A DNA stretch of 64,000 nt from Nicotiana tabacum (Eukaryota > Streptophyta > Magnoliopsida > Solanales > Solanaceae), in the NCBI RefSeq assembly GCF_000715075.1, contig NC_134103.1, forward strand, positions 72,851,519-72,915,518, in the 5' to 3' direction. Shown here piece by piece: positions 39,466 to 50,613 of the stretch. The first letter of the stretch is position 1. Each line of letters starts with the position of its first letter. The translations under genes were made by a program, and so were the position numbers. The notes under the pieces were generated by a model. The model saw only the letters and a program-made list of their open reading frames with translations, was not told the DNA's origin and ran no database searches.

Positions 39466-40137
39466 TCAAGCAATATACCCACATAACTTCCAAGTTGTAC
39501 ATGTGCAGCAAAACCAGCAACCATGACAATCACTATTTACGATACATTTGTTGTTACAGGTAATCCAGGAATTAAGTTGTGGCAGTAGTCTCCTCTCGAG
39601 TCCTGAGATATCCATATCAGCATTTCGTGCAGCATCCACATGTGTGTTTGAAAACCACACCATATTGACTGAAATATTTTACCAACATATATTATCAAAA
39701 TTAAATGATGACAAGTATAACATGAAAAGCAAAACAATCAATCGCAAGACATAGGAACGCATACATATTCATGCATACATATCAAATATATGTATATTGT
39801 ATATCATTTACAAGGAGAGTTTTGGAACAACGGTAAAGTTGTCTCCGTGTGACCTATAGGTCAGGGGTTCGAGCCGTTGAAACAATCACTAGTAGTTGTA
39901 TTAGGGTAGGTTATCTACATCACATCTTTTAAGGTGCGGCCCTTCCCGAGACCCTGCATAGATACGGGATGCTTTCTGCACCGGACTACTTTTTTTTATT
40001 TTTTTTTATTGTTATAGATCATATACACAAGGGGTCAACGACAACAGAACAAACTAGAGATAAAGATAAACGGAATACTAACATGTAGTTGCCACGAGAA
40101 GAATAGTGAGAACCAAACCGAGTTTAAACATCGCCAT
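39466..40137 (-). CDS. Metallocarboxypeptidase inhibitor-like cysteine-rich secreted peptide
   Basis: Two exons on the minus strand: 40137-40083 (MAMFKLGLVLTILLVATT, a signal peptide) and 39668-39466, joined across a 414-bp GT-AG intron in phase 1; 85 aa in total. A propeptide (VDAARNADMDISGLERRLLP) precedes the C-terminal core, which begins C-x3-C-x5-C and continues WFC, C-x2-C and CGYIA. The spacing C-x3-C-x5-C-x5-C-x2-C-x5-C and the DC.G.WFC..C.....CG pattern match the potato/tomato carboxypeptidase inhibitor knottins (there the last gap is six residues and the end is CGPYVG). These inhibitors act by inserting their C-terminal tail in the metalloprotease active site. Two extra Cys (HGCWFCC) make eight. 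A TATA box sits 73 bp upstream. Inhibitory activity is inferred, and the altered tail makes it uncertain. Confidence 0.72.
39816..40017 (+). mobile_element. Au-type tRNA-derived SINE in the inhibitor-gene intron
   Basis: Contains an A-box-like AACGGTAAAGTTGTC, a B box GGTTCGAGCC, then GGCCCTTCCCGAGACCC, CACCGGACTAC and a T-rich tail, as in Au SINEs. It is flanked by an imperfect direct repeat, ATCATTTACAAG / ATCATATACACAAG. It lies in the intron, antisense to the gene, and leaves the splice sites intact. Confidence 0.85.
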
Positions 40138-40209
40138 AGTAAGACTTTAGTACTTCAGGCCTACTTGAAGTTTTTGTTTGAGTCTTTCATACCTTTCCAA
40201 AGGCTTGAA

Positions 40210-40215
40210 TTTATA
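40210..40215 (-). promoter_or_regulatory. TATA box of the inhibitor-like gene
   Basis: Minus strand GGCCTATAAATTCAAGCC, 73 bp upstream of the ATG at 40137. This segment and the ~240 bp beyond it recur in rearranged form near 49155-50350. Confidence 0.6.
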
Positions 40216-41683
40216 GGCCTCTCAACCATGGGATATAATTGTTTTTTATTGTTTCGTTACTATTTATCAGCTTGTTTTATGTTCAAGTCTTGCCAGGCTA
40301 TCATTCCAAACCCCCAATAATGCAATATATTTTTTCAAGTCTCTTTCTCTCTCCAACCTCCCAAAATTTAAAAATGCATTCAAATAGTTAGAATTAGACA
40401 TCTGGATCAAGAAATAATGTGCATTAATTAGTGTTTTCAATTGTCTCAATTAGAAATAACTAATATATTGCTAAGCGTGTGTATTTATATCAGTGAGTAC
40501 AAACTTTTTAAAAATCACAAATATTGTTTAAAAGTGTATTTGAGTTTAAAATAAAACTTAAATTAAGTATGTCAAGTGATGAATATTAATGTTATTTAGC
40601 TAACCCAATAAAATATAAAATAAAATAAAATAAAAAGGCATGAATGTCACCTTCTTAGTTTTTTTTATCTCACATGCCTTCTTAGTTGACTTGCAAGTTT
40701 CTAGCCAAATGAAAACATCACCAAATTACTTAAAAATCATGTTATGCTAGTCTAATAAGATATTATCTCTTTAGTTAGATAATAATGAAATGCAAATAAG
40801 CAAACGAAACCTGTTTATGCATATTATCACATTTAAGCCGAAACAAAATTAAGAACATAAAATTTAACAAAAAAGATTGGAACTTGGAGAAACATGCATC
40901 AAGAGCACAAAGTACCACATAACCCCACAAAATTAAACAAAACCCAAAGATTCTTTTCAAGGCTAAGCAAATAAAATAACAGAAAATCTAACCAAAAACT
41001 TGAAGAAAAGAAATCAACATAAAGGGACTTGGAAACTTCTAAAAGACGATTTAAAAACAATTCATTAGATCATTTAATTCTTTTAATTTACTTCATTTTA
41101 TCCTCTCTCTCTTTTTTTTATTTCAAATAAAATGCATGTTATATATGCATAAACATGTTAAACTTTCTTTGAGAAAGGAAAAAAAAATGAAATGATGACA
41201 TTGAAAGATGATGAAAGAATGATAAGTTAACGCAGTGAAAAATTATTCATTTCCTTGATTGCTAGCTTCATGAGAGGAAAGAAGAAAAGTTTGGTTAATG
41301 CACCCGTTTTTGATGGAATAATAGGGTGATACATGTATTAATTTAAACATTAACTTTGTATAGTGTGATTACCGTAGATACATGTATCTACAAATGCAAT
41401 TAAAAATTCCATGACTAACCTTGTAATTTACATACATTGTGTACTAAATTAGTTTTATAAGGATATAAAAGTTGTTTAACTTACGATGGACACTTTGGTT
41501 TTTAAATTTTCACTTTCGGCCTTTACAATTACAATATAGTATGAGATGAGATGATAATATGATATGATAATTAGTTAACCTGATTTTAGATATGATGTTA
41601 CGTATTATAGATGCATATGTGAAAAATTGATGATGGATCCTATCCATAGCATTTAGCAATTTAAATATGGCTACTAAACTATT
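40216..41683. other. Upstream region of the inhibitor-like gene
   Basis: 40260-40456 holds GTTCAAGTCTTGCCAGGCTA, CTCTCTCCAACCTCCCAAAA and AATAATGTGCATTAATTAGTG, all repeated near 49155 and 50155. 41647-41687 (ATAGCATTTAGCAATTTAAA, then TATGG and TAAACTATTC) is repeated at 49412-49452. The middle is AT-rich with no ORF of note. Confidence 0.5.
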
Positions 41684-42340
41684 CTCTTAGATAGGGTGTA
41701 CATAGGTCGGATTGGTTCGCATTTTATAATTACCAAACAAACTAATTATATCGGGTTATTAAATCTAAAGACAAAACCAAACCAATAAAAGTCGGATTTT
41801 TAAATCTCGATTTTTTTCGAGTTTTCAGGTTTTCGGGTTGTTTCGAATTTTTTTCCATAAAGTCTTCATAGCACAAAACATAAAATTTGTGCTCCAAATA
41901 TTTCTTTAATCCTAGTAAGGCAGAACTATATAAGGTATTTTTTAATAAAATAATATAAATATGAGATGATTCATGGCATTGTACTAAAATATTCAACAAT
42001 AAAGATGAGAAAATCGCATAAAATAAATATTATTAATAAGCCATAATGATATCACAACCCGAAATTTTTACCTTCAGGATCGTGATGGCGCCTAACATTT
42101 CACTTGCTAAGCAAGCCAACGTTAAAATAATCTTAAATATTTTACAGCAAATTTTAATTAAATAGAAGTCAATTACTGAAATAAAATACGGAAGGCCATA
42201 AATACCGAATTATCAAAATACATCTCTGAATCTGGTGTCACAAGTGCATGAGCTACTAGAATAATACAAATAAAGGTCTGAATAATATTCCAGTTGTTTG
42301 AAAGATAATACACAACTGAGATAAGATAGAAGGGGACTTC

Positions 42341-45300
42341 TGTGATGACCCAAAATGTCATCTTTAAATTTAATAATTAATTCTATTTTTTAAGACCTCG
42401 AAAAGCACTATTTATCATTACTCGACTTGCGTGTGCAGTCCGTAAAATTTTTCGAAAAGTTTTTATGCGAAAAATAAATTAAAATATGAATTAGAGTTTT
42501 AAAACTCAACTGAGTTGCCCTTGGTCAACATTTTTAGCAAACGGACTCGGATCAGTATTTTGATAATTTTGATAGGTCCGTATCATGATTTGGGACTTGG
42601 GCGTATGCCCGAAATCAAATTTCGAGGTCCCTAACCTGAGATATGGAATTTTGAAAAAAAGTTAAAAGTTTAAATTCAAATAGTGATCGGATGTCGAATT
42701 ATGTGCAAACGACCGTGGAATAGAATTTTGATGATTCCAACAGCTCCGTATGGTAATTTTGGACTTAGGAGCGTGATCAAAATTTTATTTGGAAGTCCGT
42801 AGTGAAATTAGGCTTGAAATGGCTAAAATAGAAATTTAAGTTTGGAAGTTTGACCGGGGAGTTGACTTTTTGATACAGCTCTGTTATATTATTTATGACT
42901 TGTGTACAAAATTTAAGGTCAATCGGACTTGATTTGATATGTTCCGGCGTCGTTTGTAGAAATTGAAAGTTTCAAAGTTTATTAGGCTTGAATCTATGTG
43001 TCATTCATGTTTTTAGTGTTGTTGGATGTGATTTGAAGACTCGACTAAGTTCGTATGATGCATTAGGACTTGTTGGTATATTTGGTTGAGATCCCGAGGG
43101 GCTCGAGCGTGTTCCGGATGGTTAACGGATTATTTTTGGCCTTGGTGAGATAGTTGATATCTGCTGCTGCAATTTTTCTGGTTTCCTCTTTCGCGTTCGC
43201 GAAGAGTGTTCTGAGCTGGTGAGATTTTTATTCTACGCGTTCGCGGAGGAGAGGACGCGAACGCGAAGGGTAGGGCAGTGTGTGCATCGCGAACGCGTGA
43301 GTGGCGTCGCTTTCGCAAAGGAGAGTGAGGCAGCTAGGTACCCCAGTCTTTTGTTCTACGCGTTTGCGAGGTGAGGAACGCGTTCGCGAAGGTCTGAGTT
43401 TGCAAAGCTTCTCGTTCGCGAAGCGTAGGTCGCGTTCGCGAAGAGAAAAGTTGGGCAACACATTTTTGTGCTCCGCGAACGCAAGTCAAGGGTCGCGTTC
43501 GTGAAGAGGAAAGTTGGGTAGCACATTTTTGTGCTTCGCGAACGCAAGTCAAGGGTCGCGTTCGCGAAGAAGAAACCACAGGACAGAATGTTTAAATTCA
43601 GAAAATGGGACTTTATCCCATTTTCCATTTTTAACGATTTGGAGCTTGATTGAGGCGATTTTTGGGAGATTTTCAGAGAAAACATCGAGGTAAGTGTTCT
43701 TAACTCAATCTTGGTTAGATTACCCGAATCCATCACTGTTTTTAACATTTAATTGGTGATTTAAGTTGAAAAATTTTGTAAAACCCTCATGGATAGATTT
43801 GAGGATTTGAGGGTCGAATATTAGAATTTAGTCATTTTGGTGTGGTTAGACTTGTGATTGAATGGGCGTTCATATTTCATAACTTTCGCCGGATTCCGAG
43901 ACATGGGCCCCACATGCTATTTTTGAGTTAATTTTGGATTTTTATTGAAACATATAGTATTTTCTCATAGAATTAATTCTATAATTTTTGTTGTCCGTAT
44001 CGAATTAATTATGACTAGATACGAGTTGACCGGAATCGAAAAATCGAGGAAAAAGCATACTACTTGGTTAAATTGGAACAAGTCGAGGTAAGTGACTTGT
44101 CTAACCTTGTGTGGGGGAAATTTTCCCTAGAATTGATATTAATGTGATTATTAAAATATGTTGAAAGTCGTGTATACGAGGTGACGAGTGTGTACACGAG
44201 CTAAATGTGAAAGATTATATTTTTAAATTGTGTAGATCATTGTTGCGCATTTATTAAATTATTTTATCTTGTTATATTCTTCATCATTGATCTGAGATAT
44301 ATACTTTAAATTTGTTTGACCTTTTTCTGCTAATTGTTATACCTGTTTAGTTGAAACTTGGTTTCTTTTATTCGGTGCATTACTTGAAGGGTGATTATCT
44401 TTAAATTAAACATTATTAATATGAAGTATTTGACATTTTAAATTTGATATTGAAGCAACGTATTAAAGATTTCGAAATATTATTTTCCTGAATTATTTAT
44501 CCTTGAATATTTTGTAAGTATTTGTACTCATTGTGATGGAGCCGTGAGCTCTTTATTGTGAAAAAATATTATTGATGATTTATTTTGGCATGAGCCATCA
44601 GCTCTTTATTGTGAAAAAATATTGTTGTTGAATTATTTTGGCAAGTTACATTATTTGAGCACTTGAGGTGCAAATTGTAATATATTGTGATATTGATACG
44701 CATGTGGTGGTATAAGGTCTGAATATTGAAACGCATGCGGTGAGATAAGGGTGGCTTGATACGCATGGTTAGTATGGGGAACTACTAGAAGTCATGCGGT
44801 ATGATAAGGATGGCTAAAACGCGGGATGCCATTTCGAGAAAAATGTTTTCTTTCAAATAAATTGTGAAGGCTCGTGCGTTGAGATAAGGAAATGAGATAT
44901 TGTGAATTTATTTATGATTTGGGACTACGAGGCGGTACCTCGGGAGTGCCCTTGTTGATATTGATTTATGGTTGTAGTTGCCGTTGATTATTTGTTGTGA
45001 TTTTCTTAAGTTGAAAGGAAATTTTGTTGGTTTCTACGAGATATTATTTGCCATTATTTTATATAATTAAATGGTGACCTGCTACTTGATTCATTTTCAT
45101 TGTCATTTTATCTTATTATATTGTTAAACATTTTACCATGTTATTATTTATTTTCCAGTAGGCCTGACCTGACCTCGTCACTAGTCTACCGAGGTTAGGC
45201 TTGGCACTTACTGAGTACCGCTGTGATGTACTCATACTACATATTTTTGTGCAGATCCAGGTACATCTTATCAGACTAGGCATCAGTAAACTAGTTGTAC

Positions 45301-45585
45301 AAGGAGACTTCGAAGTATACCTGCCAGCGTCCGCAGACTCCGGAGTCCCCTTCTATCTTACTATGTTGCTTCCTTATTTGTTTTAGACTCTGATGTATAG
45401 AGACATAGAGAATAAATTCTTAGAAGCTTGTGACTTATTTCTACCGGGTTTTAGGAGTTGAAATTGCTTGAATTGTAGTTTATTTATTTCAGATATTTAT
45501 TATTATTCCGCATTGATAGGCTTACCTAGTCTTAGAGACTAGGTGCCATCATGACATCCTACAGAGGGAATTTGGGGTCGTGACA
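42341..45585 (+). repeat. Solo LTR nested in the previous LTR
   Basis: 3,245 bp, starting TGTGATGACCC and ending GGGGTCGTGACA, with perfect TSD ACTTC (42336-42340 and 45586-45590). It belongs to the same broad family as the LTR at 61791. Contents: a CpG-rich palindrome cluster (43190-43570), two copies of a unit with GAGCC, AGCTCTTTATTGTG and AAAAAATATT (44535-44640), GATACGCATG repeats (44690-44880) and the CTCATACTACAT...TGTGCAG block near the end. Confidence 0.93.
43190..43570. repeat. Cluster of CpG-rich palindromic motifs in the LTR
   Basis: About fifteen copies of CGCGTTCGCG / TTCGCGAA-like words in ~380 bp, in an otherwise AT-rich LTR. It contains two near-identical 63-bp blocks (GAGGAAAGTTGGGTAGCACA, TTTTTGTGCTTCGCGAACGC, AAGTCAAGGGTCGCGTTCG). 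The small ORFs here (43130-43748) come from this composition. Confidence 0.8.
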
Positions 45586-48529
45586 ACTTCAAAATTATGA
45601 ACGCTGTACAATTATACCTCAAGTCTGAGTAGTTGAATCCGAGCAAGTCTATGGTACACCATTGGGACCAACTCCAAAATCTACACAAGAAGTGCAGAGT
45701 GTAGTATGAGTACAACCGACCCCATGTACTCTGTAAGTGTCGAGCCTAACCTCAATGAAGTAGTGACGAGGCTATGACAGGACACATACGTAAATAACCT
45801 GTACAAGTATATACAAATACGAAGCAACAATAAAATAATAAATAACACTTTATAAATTTGGGAGGGAACATGCGAAGGGGGTTGATATAATAATTCCAGC
45901 AGGAGAATTATCACTTAGCAGCCAAATAATTCCTCAACAATAGAATGAGCAACTAATGTTATGAAAATGGCACGGCACCACCCTTCATGCTTTTACTCTC
46001 ATTTGACATGGTATCACCCTTCGTACTTTTACACTCTCTGAAAATGACACGGCATCACCCTTCGTGCTTTTACACTCACCAATGGCACGGCAACAACCTT
46101 CGTGCTTTTACGCTCTTTCTTACCATGATAATGATATTATAGATAATGAAAATGGCACGGCATCACCCTTCGTGCTTTTACACTCTTCCTTAGCATGAAA
46201 ATAATAATATAATTTCGGAAGAGTATTTAAATACGGGGATATACACTTATCAATCATTTCAATACCAGAATACCGACTTTACCTTCCAAAATATTCAACA
46301 ATAATTAAATGAATAATAATTTGACGAACAATGATCAAATAATTAATAATAAACTTAAGCAGAAATATCTTAATTAAATAGGTAATTATTCACAATAAAT
46401 AATTTCCACACGCATGCTATGACTCAACCCCAATGCATAAGTACTCGTCACTTCACATATACGTTGTATCCGCACATTAAATCACGTAAAAAAATAGACA
46501 AATAAGTTTTACTCCCTCAAGTCAAGGTTAACCACGATACTTACCCCGCCTTGCAACCAAATTCAAGAATCCAATAAACCTTTGCCTCACGAATTCATGT
46601 CCGAAATCCTCAAATCTAGTCATAAACAATTCAATATACTCAATACAAATCGTAGGAATTAATTTCATATGAATTTACTAATTTTCCGGATTAAAATCTG
46701 AAATTCATCTAAAAAATTAACAGTGGGACCCACATCTCGAATCTCAAAAAAACTTACGAAATCCGAATACCCGTTCCGAGACGAGTCCAACCATACAAAA
46801 ATTATCACATTCCGATGTGAAACGGACCTTCAAATCTTAATTTTTCGTTTTTGAAAAGTTTTACAAAAATTTCAAATTTTTCCATCTAAATATGAAATAA
46901 ATGATGAATATAGACATGGATTTATGAAATATAATCACTTTTGGTTATAGAACACTTACCCAATTCAAAGTCGTGAAAAAATCCCTTTGAAATCGCCTAA
47001 ATCCGTGCTTGAAATGTCTAAAAATGAGAAAAATCTCGGACTCTTCGATTTATACACTGCTCAGAGATTTTCGCTTCTGCGGAAGCAAATGTGCATCTGC
47101 GCCGCTTCTGCGATCGAAGGGTCTGCTTCTGCGGACGCGTGGGTGCGTTTGAGGTCACGCACCTGCGGCTCTTTGCCCAGCTTGCCCAGGCCGCTTCTGC
47201 GAGGGATTGCTCGCTTCTGCGGCCAAGGCTTCGCAGAAGCAAAGGCACCAGAAGCAGCAAAATTTCAGATTTTGCTTAAGTCCAATTTTTGTTCCGATTT
47301 CGATTCAAATCACACTCGGGGTACTCGGGACCCCGTCCGAATATACCAACAAGTCCCATAACATAATACGAACTTACTCGGGGTCTCAAATCACATCAAA
47401 CAAAATCGAAATTATAATTCACACCTCGATTCGAACTTAAGAGTTTCAAACTTTTTCATTTACCAAAACTTGTACCACATGTTAAATGAATCCAGATTGA
47501 CTTCAAATTTGGCACACAAGTCATAAATGACATAACGGAGCTAATCCAATTTCCCGAATCGAATTCCGGCCCCTATATCAAAAAGTCAACTCTATGGTCA
47601 AACTTGAAAACCTTTAGCCTTTAAATTTCTAGTTTTCGTTAAATGGTCATAACTTGGGTTAAGGACCTCCAAATTAAATTTTGGGCATACGCCCAAGTCC
47701 CAAATCACAATATGGACCTACGGAGCTGTCAAAATACTGATCCGAGTCTGTTTGCTCAAAATGTTGACCAAAGTCAACTCAATTTAGTTTTAAGGCTCTT
47801 TTTCACATTTTAATCTATTTTTCGCATAAAAACTTTTTGAAAAATTATACGAACTGCACACCAAGTCGATGAATGATAAATAGTGCTTTTCGAGGTCTTA
47901 GAACACAAAATTAATTATTAAATTTAAAGATGACCTTTTGGGTCATCACAAATGAAAACAAACATAATTTATAATAAGTTATTAAAATAAGTACGACTAA
48001 TAAGTATTATTATTTACATGACTAAATACAAAACGAAAAATAAGTTATGCATTTTATCTAAACCATGATAAAACAAAAAAATAGATATCCAACACTATTT
48101 CCATTCATAGTACAACTGAATTGAATGTCTTTATTATCATTAATATTGATTTGATTTTGGTTTAGAATTTATTTGAGTTACTAATATTTATGGACTATAA
48201 AACTTATTGGAGCATCCAAAAATTATAAGTCCAAGCTTGAAATAATACGTTAAAAGATAAAATTATGAAAAAGCTTAAGAAATATTTATAAACTACACTA
48301 CAATAAATATTTTCATGTATTAAATATATTTAAAACTTCTATACATATAATGTCGGGTTGGTTTGGTTTCGGTTTGATTATTTTAGTTAAAACCAAACCA
48401 AACCAAATATCGTCGGTTTTATTTTTCCAACACCAAACCAAACCATAATCGGATTTTGTTTCTCGGTTTGACTCGGATTATCGGGTTTGTGCGGTTTGTC
48501 GGTTTCATTTGTACACCCTTACTCTTAGA

Positions 48530-49475
48530 CTAGACATAGACATAGTTCACTTTAATAGATGAAATTATACATTTAAGTGCTAGTATGTAGCCCTTGAGGT
48601 AGTAGGAATTTGTGTATCTGTTTTTCTGATAGCAGGTTGTGTTTTGTAATGATACTTTGGTGATTATAAAATATTTACTGACAAAAAAAAATGTTATACA
48701 TTTCTCTTTTCCATTTGGATACAATTTCATGTTAGGATTTCTATAGGATATTAAGATTTTATAATTAGAAGTTCCAATTGGATTTGTCGTAATATTACTT
48801 GTTATTATTCAGTGTTTCAATTGCTTGAAATGTATATTATTGCGCGCATTGATGGTTTATATATCTGTATATAATACTTGTGGTTAAATCAATCTTTATA
48901 TTAAAATTTATAAACGATCTAATCAACCTTTAATAACGGCAAACGTATTATGATTTCAAGTTTTCATTTTGCATTTTTAAGCTAAATTTTTAAAAAGAAC
49001 ATAATGTCCGTCTAATTTAATTAGTCGAATTCGTTAGTTTAGTCTTGCTCATAATCAAGAAGCTAAAAACTTAAACGTAAATATTTTTTGTGAAAAAATA
49101 TGCGGTGCCTAGTACTAAGTTGTGATCATTGGCATTAGAAGAATTAACTTCAATAATGTTCAAGTCTTGCCAAGCTATCCTCCTTTTTTTTTAAAATACA
49201 ACATATATCGTATTATTTAAAGTATCTTTCTCTCTCAAACCTCCCAAAATAAAAAATAAAAATATGCGTTTTAATAGATAGGCTGAGAACTTGATCAGGA
49301 CATAATGTGTATTAAATTAGTGCTTCCAATTATTGTCCCACTTAAAAGGAGTTGACCTGATTTAGAGATCCGATTATTACTCCAGATACATGATTAAGGT
49401 TGTACCTTATCTATAGCATTTTGCAACTTAAATATGGTGATTAAACTATTCTTTTCAAAGGCTTGAATTTATATT
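48530..49475. other. Intergenic DNA with rearranged copy of the inhibitor-gene upstream region
   Basis: 48530-49150 is AT-rich without features. 49155-49340 repeats the 40260-40456 segment (GTTCAAGTCTTGCCAAGCTA, CTCTCTCAAACCTCCCAAAA, CATAATGTGTATTAAATTAG). 49412-49470 repeats the 41647-41687 block followed directly by TTCAAAGGCTTGAATTTATA, the TATA segment. This order is expected at the junction of tandem copies of the upstream unit. No coding exon of an inhibitor gene copy was found here. Confidence 0.55.
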
Positions 49476-50104
49476 GTATACGGCTGAAACCGGGCTTATC
49501 TATTGTATGACGGATCAGAATCGAAACGTAATGGATTGAAGATCGACCCCAGGTTCCATCGAACCTAGGTACGAGGTTAGAACATGCGCCTTCAAAGATT
49601 ACCGAGTCCGTGACCCCGAAACTGACTCTGACTCCGAATTAGCTCGAGAGAACATCATCGAACCAAAATAACGGAAGGCCGAAATATCCGTAACCGGTCG
49701 CGCATCACGGCGGAAATCTCGGCACGTATCAATGAAACCGCTTAATTAGCAAATCATGAGATTTTTTTACCTTATATAGAGTTGTACCTAAAGTATGACT
49801 CCCCTACTATATAAAAGGGGTCTAATTATTTGTAAATCATATTGTAACACGCATCCCAAAAGTATTATAATATTATTTTCTTTTTGCAAGCCACTGTTCT
49901 TCTGTATTTGACATTATTTGGATCATATTCAGTTCGAGTGAGGTCTATTTCTCAAGGGTATAATTGTTCAAGTCACACGGTTTGAATTTACTTTATTATT
50001 GTTTGCTTTACTTATAGTTCAATCTATCGCTTTGTGTCAAATTAATCCACGTATCCTTAAAATCACTTATAAATTCAATTGTTATCCGATTTTGAGGGTA
50101 AACA
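49476..50104 (+). repeat. Solo Tat-type LTR
   Basis: Starts TGTATACGGCTGAAACCGGG and ends GAGGGTAAACA, the same termini as the Tat LTRs at 12877 and 24217. It has an internal TATA box (CTATATAAAAGGGG, ~49809). 629 bp. The flanks TATAT and AGCTT do not match, so no TSD is evident; deletion or rearrangement after insertion is possible. It sits next to the TATA segment of the duplicated upstream unit, which resumes at ~50115 (CCATGGATTATAATTGTTTT). Confidence 0.75.
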
Positions 50105-50613
50105 AGCTTTCTCTTCCATGGATTATAATTGTTTTCTTGTTTATTAAGTTGCTTTATATTCAAGTCTTGCTAGGCTATTCTAGCTCTATAAATAATGCAA
50201 CATATTATTTTAAATCAATTTCTCTCTCGCACCTTCCAAAATCGAAAATGCATTCAAATTCTTGGAATGAGACCGATCTCGATCCGAGGATAATATGCAT
50301 TGATAAATGCCTCCTATTTTTGCAATGGTTTGACCTGATTTCATATCCGATCTTTACTATAAATAAATAAATAAAGAGTAAAATTCACTTTAATTACCCC
50401 CTTAACCTTTAAATGGGAACAATAATACCTCTTTTTGAATGGGAACGATAACCCTCTTATATAATATTTTTCGGTAAGACTTAGAATTCTAACAAAAAAA
50501 AGTATTATTATATTTTTCATTTTTTTCTTAAGGATTTCTTTTAATCCAAAGTCATAAAAAAAACACGAGCAAAATTTCCAAAAGCATGCTAATCACTTTT
50601 TTTGGAAGTTTCT
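50105..50613. other. Third copy of the upstream segment, then unassigned DNA
   Basis: 50115-50350 matches 40225-40456 (GGATTATAATTGTTTTCTTG, ATTCAAGTCTTGCTAGGCTA, TCTCTCTCGCACCTTCCAAA, AATATGCATTGATAAATGCC). 50360-50613 is AT-rich with poly-A/T runs and no feature that I can name. Confidence 0.55.

Larger units (their letters stand above)
42050..47950 (-). repeat. Solo LTR of the chromovirus family, itself interrupted
   Basis: A perfect TSD, AATGA, at 42045-42049 and 47951-47955. Minus strand: starts TGTGATGACCC (47950) and ends GGTTGTGATA (42050, TGTGACA in relatives). Its own sequence is 42050-42340 and 45591-47950, about 2.65 kb, clearly related to the 50614-53546 LTR (shared CTCTGCACTTCTTGTGCAGA and GAGGTTAGGCTCG blocks). 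The GC-rich block at 47060-47250 uses CGCTTCTGCG motifs where relatives have CGCGTTCGCG. 46000-46190 has about four copies of a unit beginning ATGGCACGGCATCACCCTTC, then GTGCTTTTACACTC. Confidence 0.92.
41692..48521. mobile_element. Non-autonomous hAT-like element carrying nested LTRs
   Basis: A perfect 8-bp TSD, CTCTTAGA, at 41684-41691 and 48522-48529. The termini are TAGGGTGTACATAGG and the complement TTTGTACACCCTTA. The element's own sequence is 41692-42049 and 47956-48521, about 920 bp. Subterminal regions are rich in AACCAAACC / GGTTTGGTTTCGG and TCGGATT motifs (41705-41840 and 48352-48510). No transposase. The remaining ~5.9 kb is a later solo-LTR insertion. Confidence 0.9.

Noticed and set aside
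43130..43748. Several Arg/Ser-rich ORFs on both strands
   Set aside because: They come from the CpG palindrome block of an LTR. The same explanation holds for the ORFs at 47018-47279, 51343-51534 and 57810-57995.
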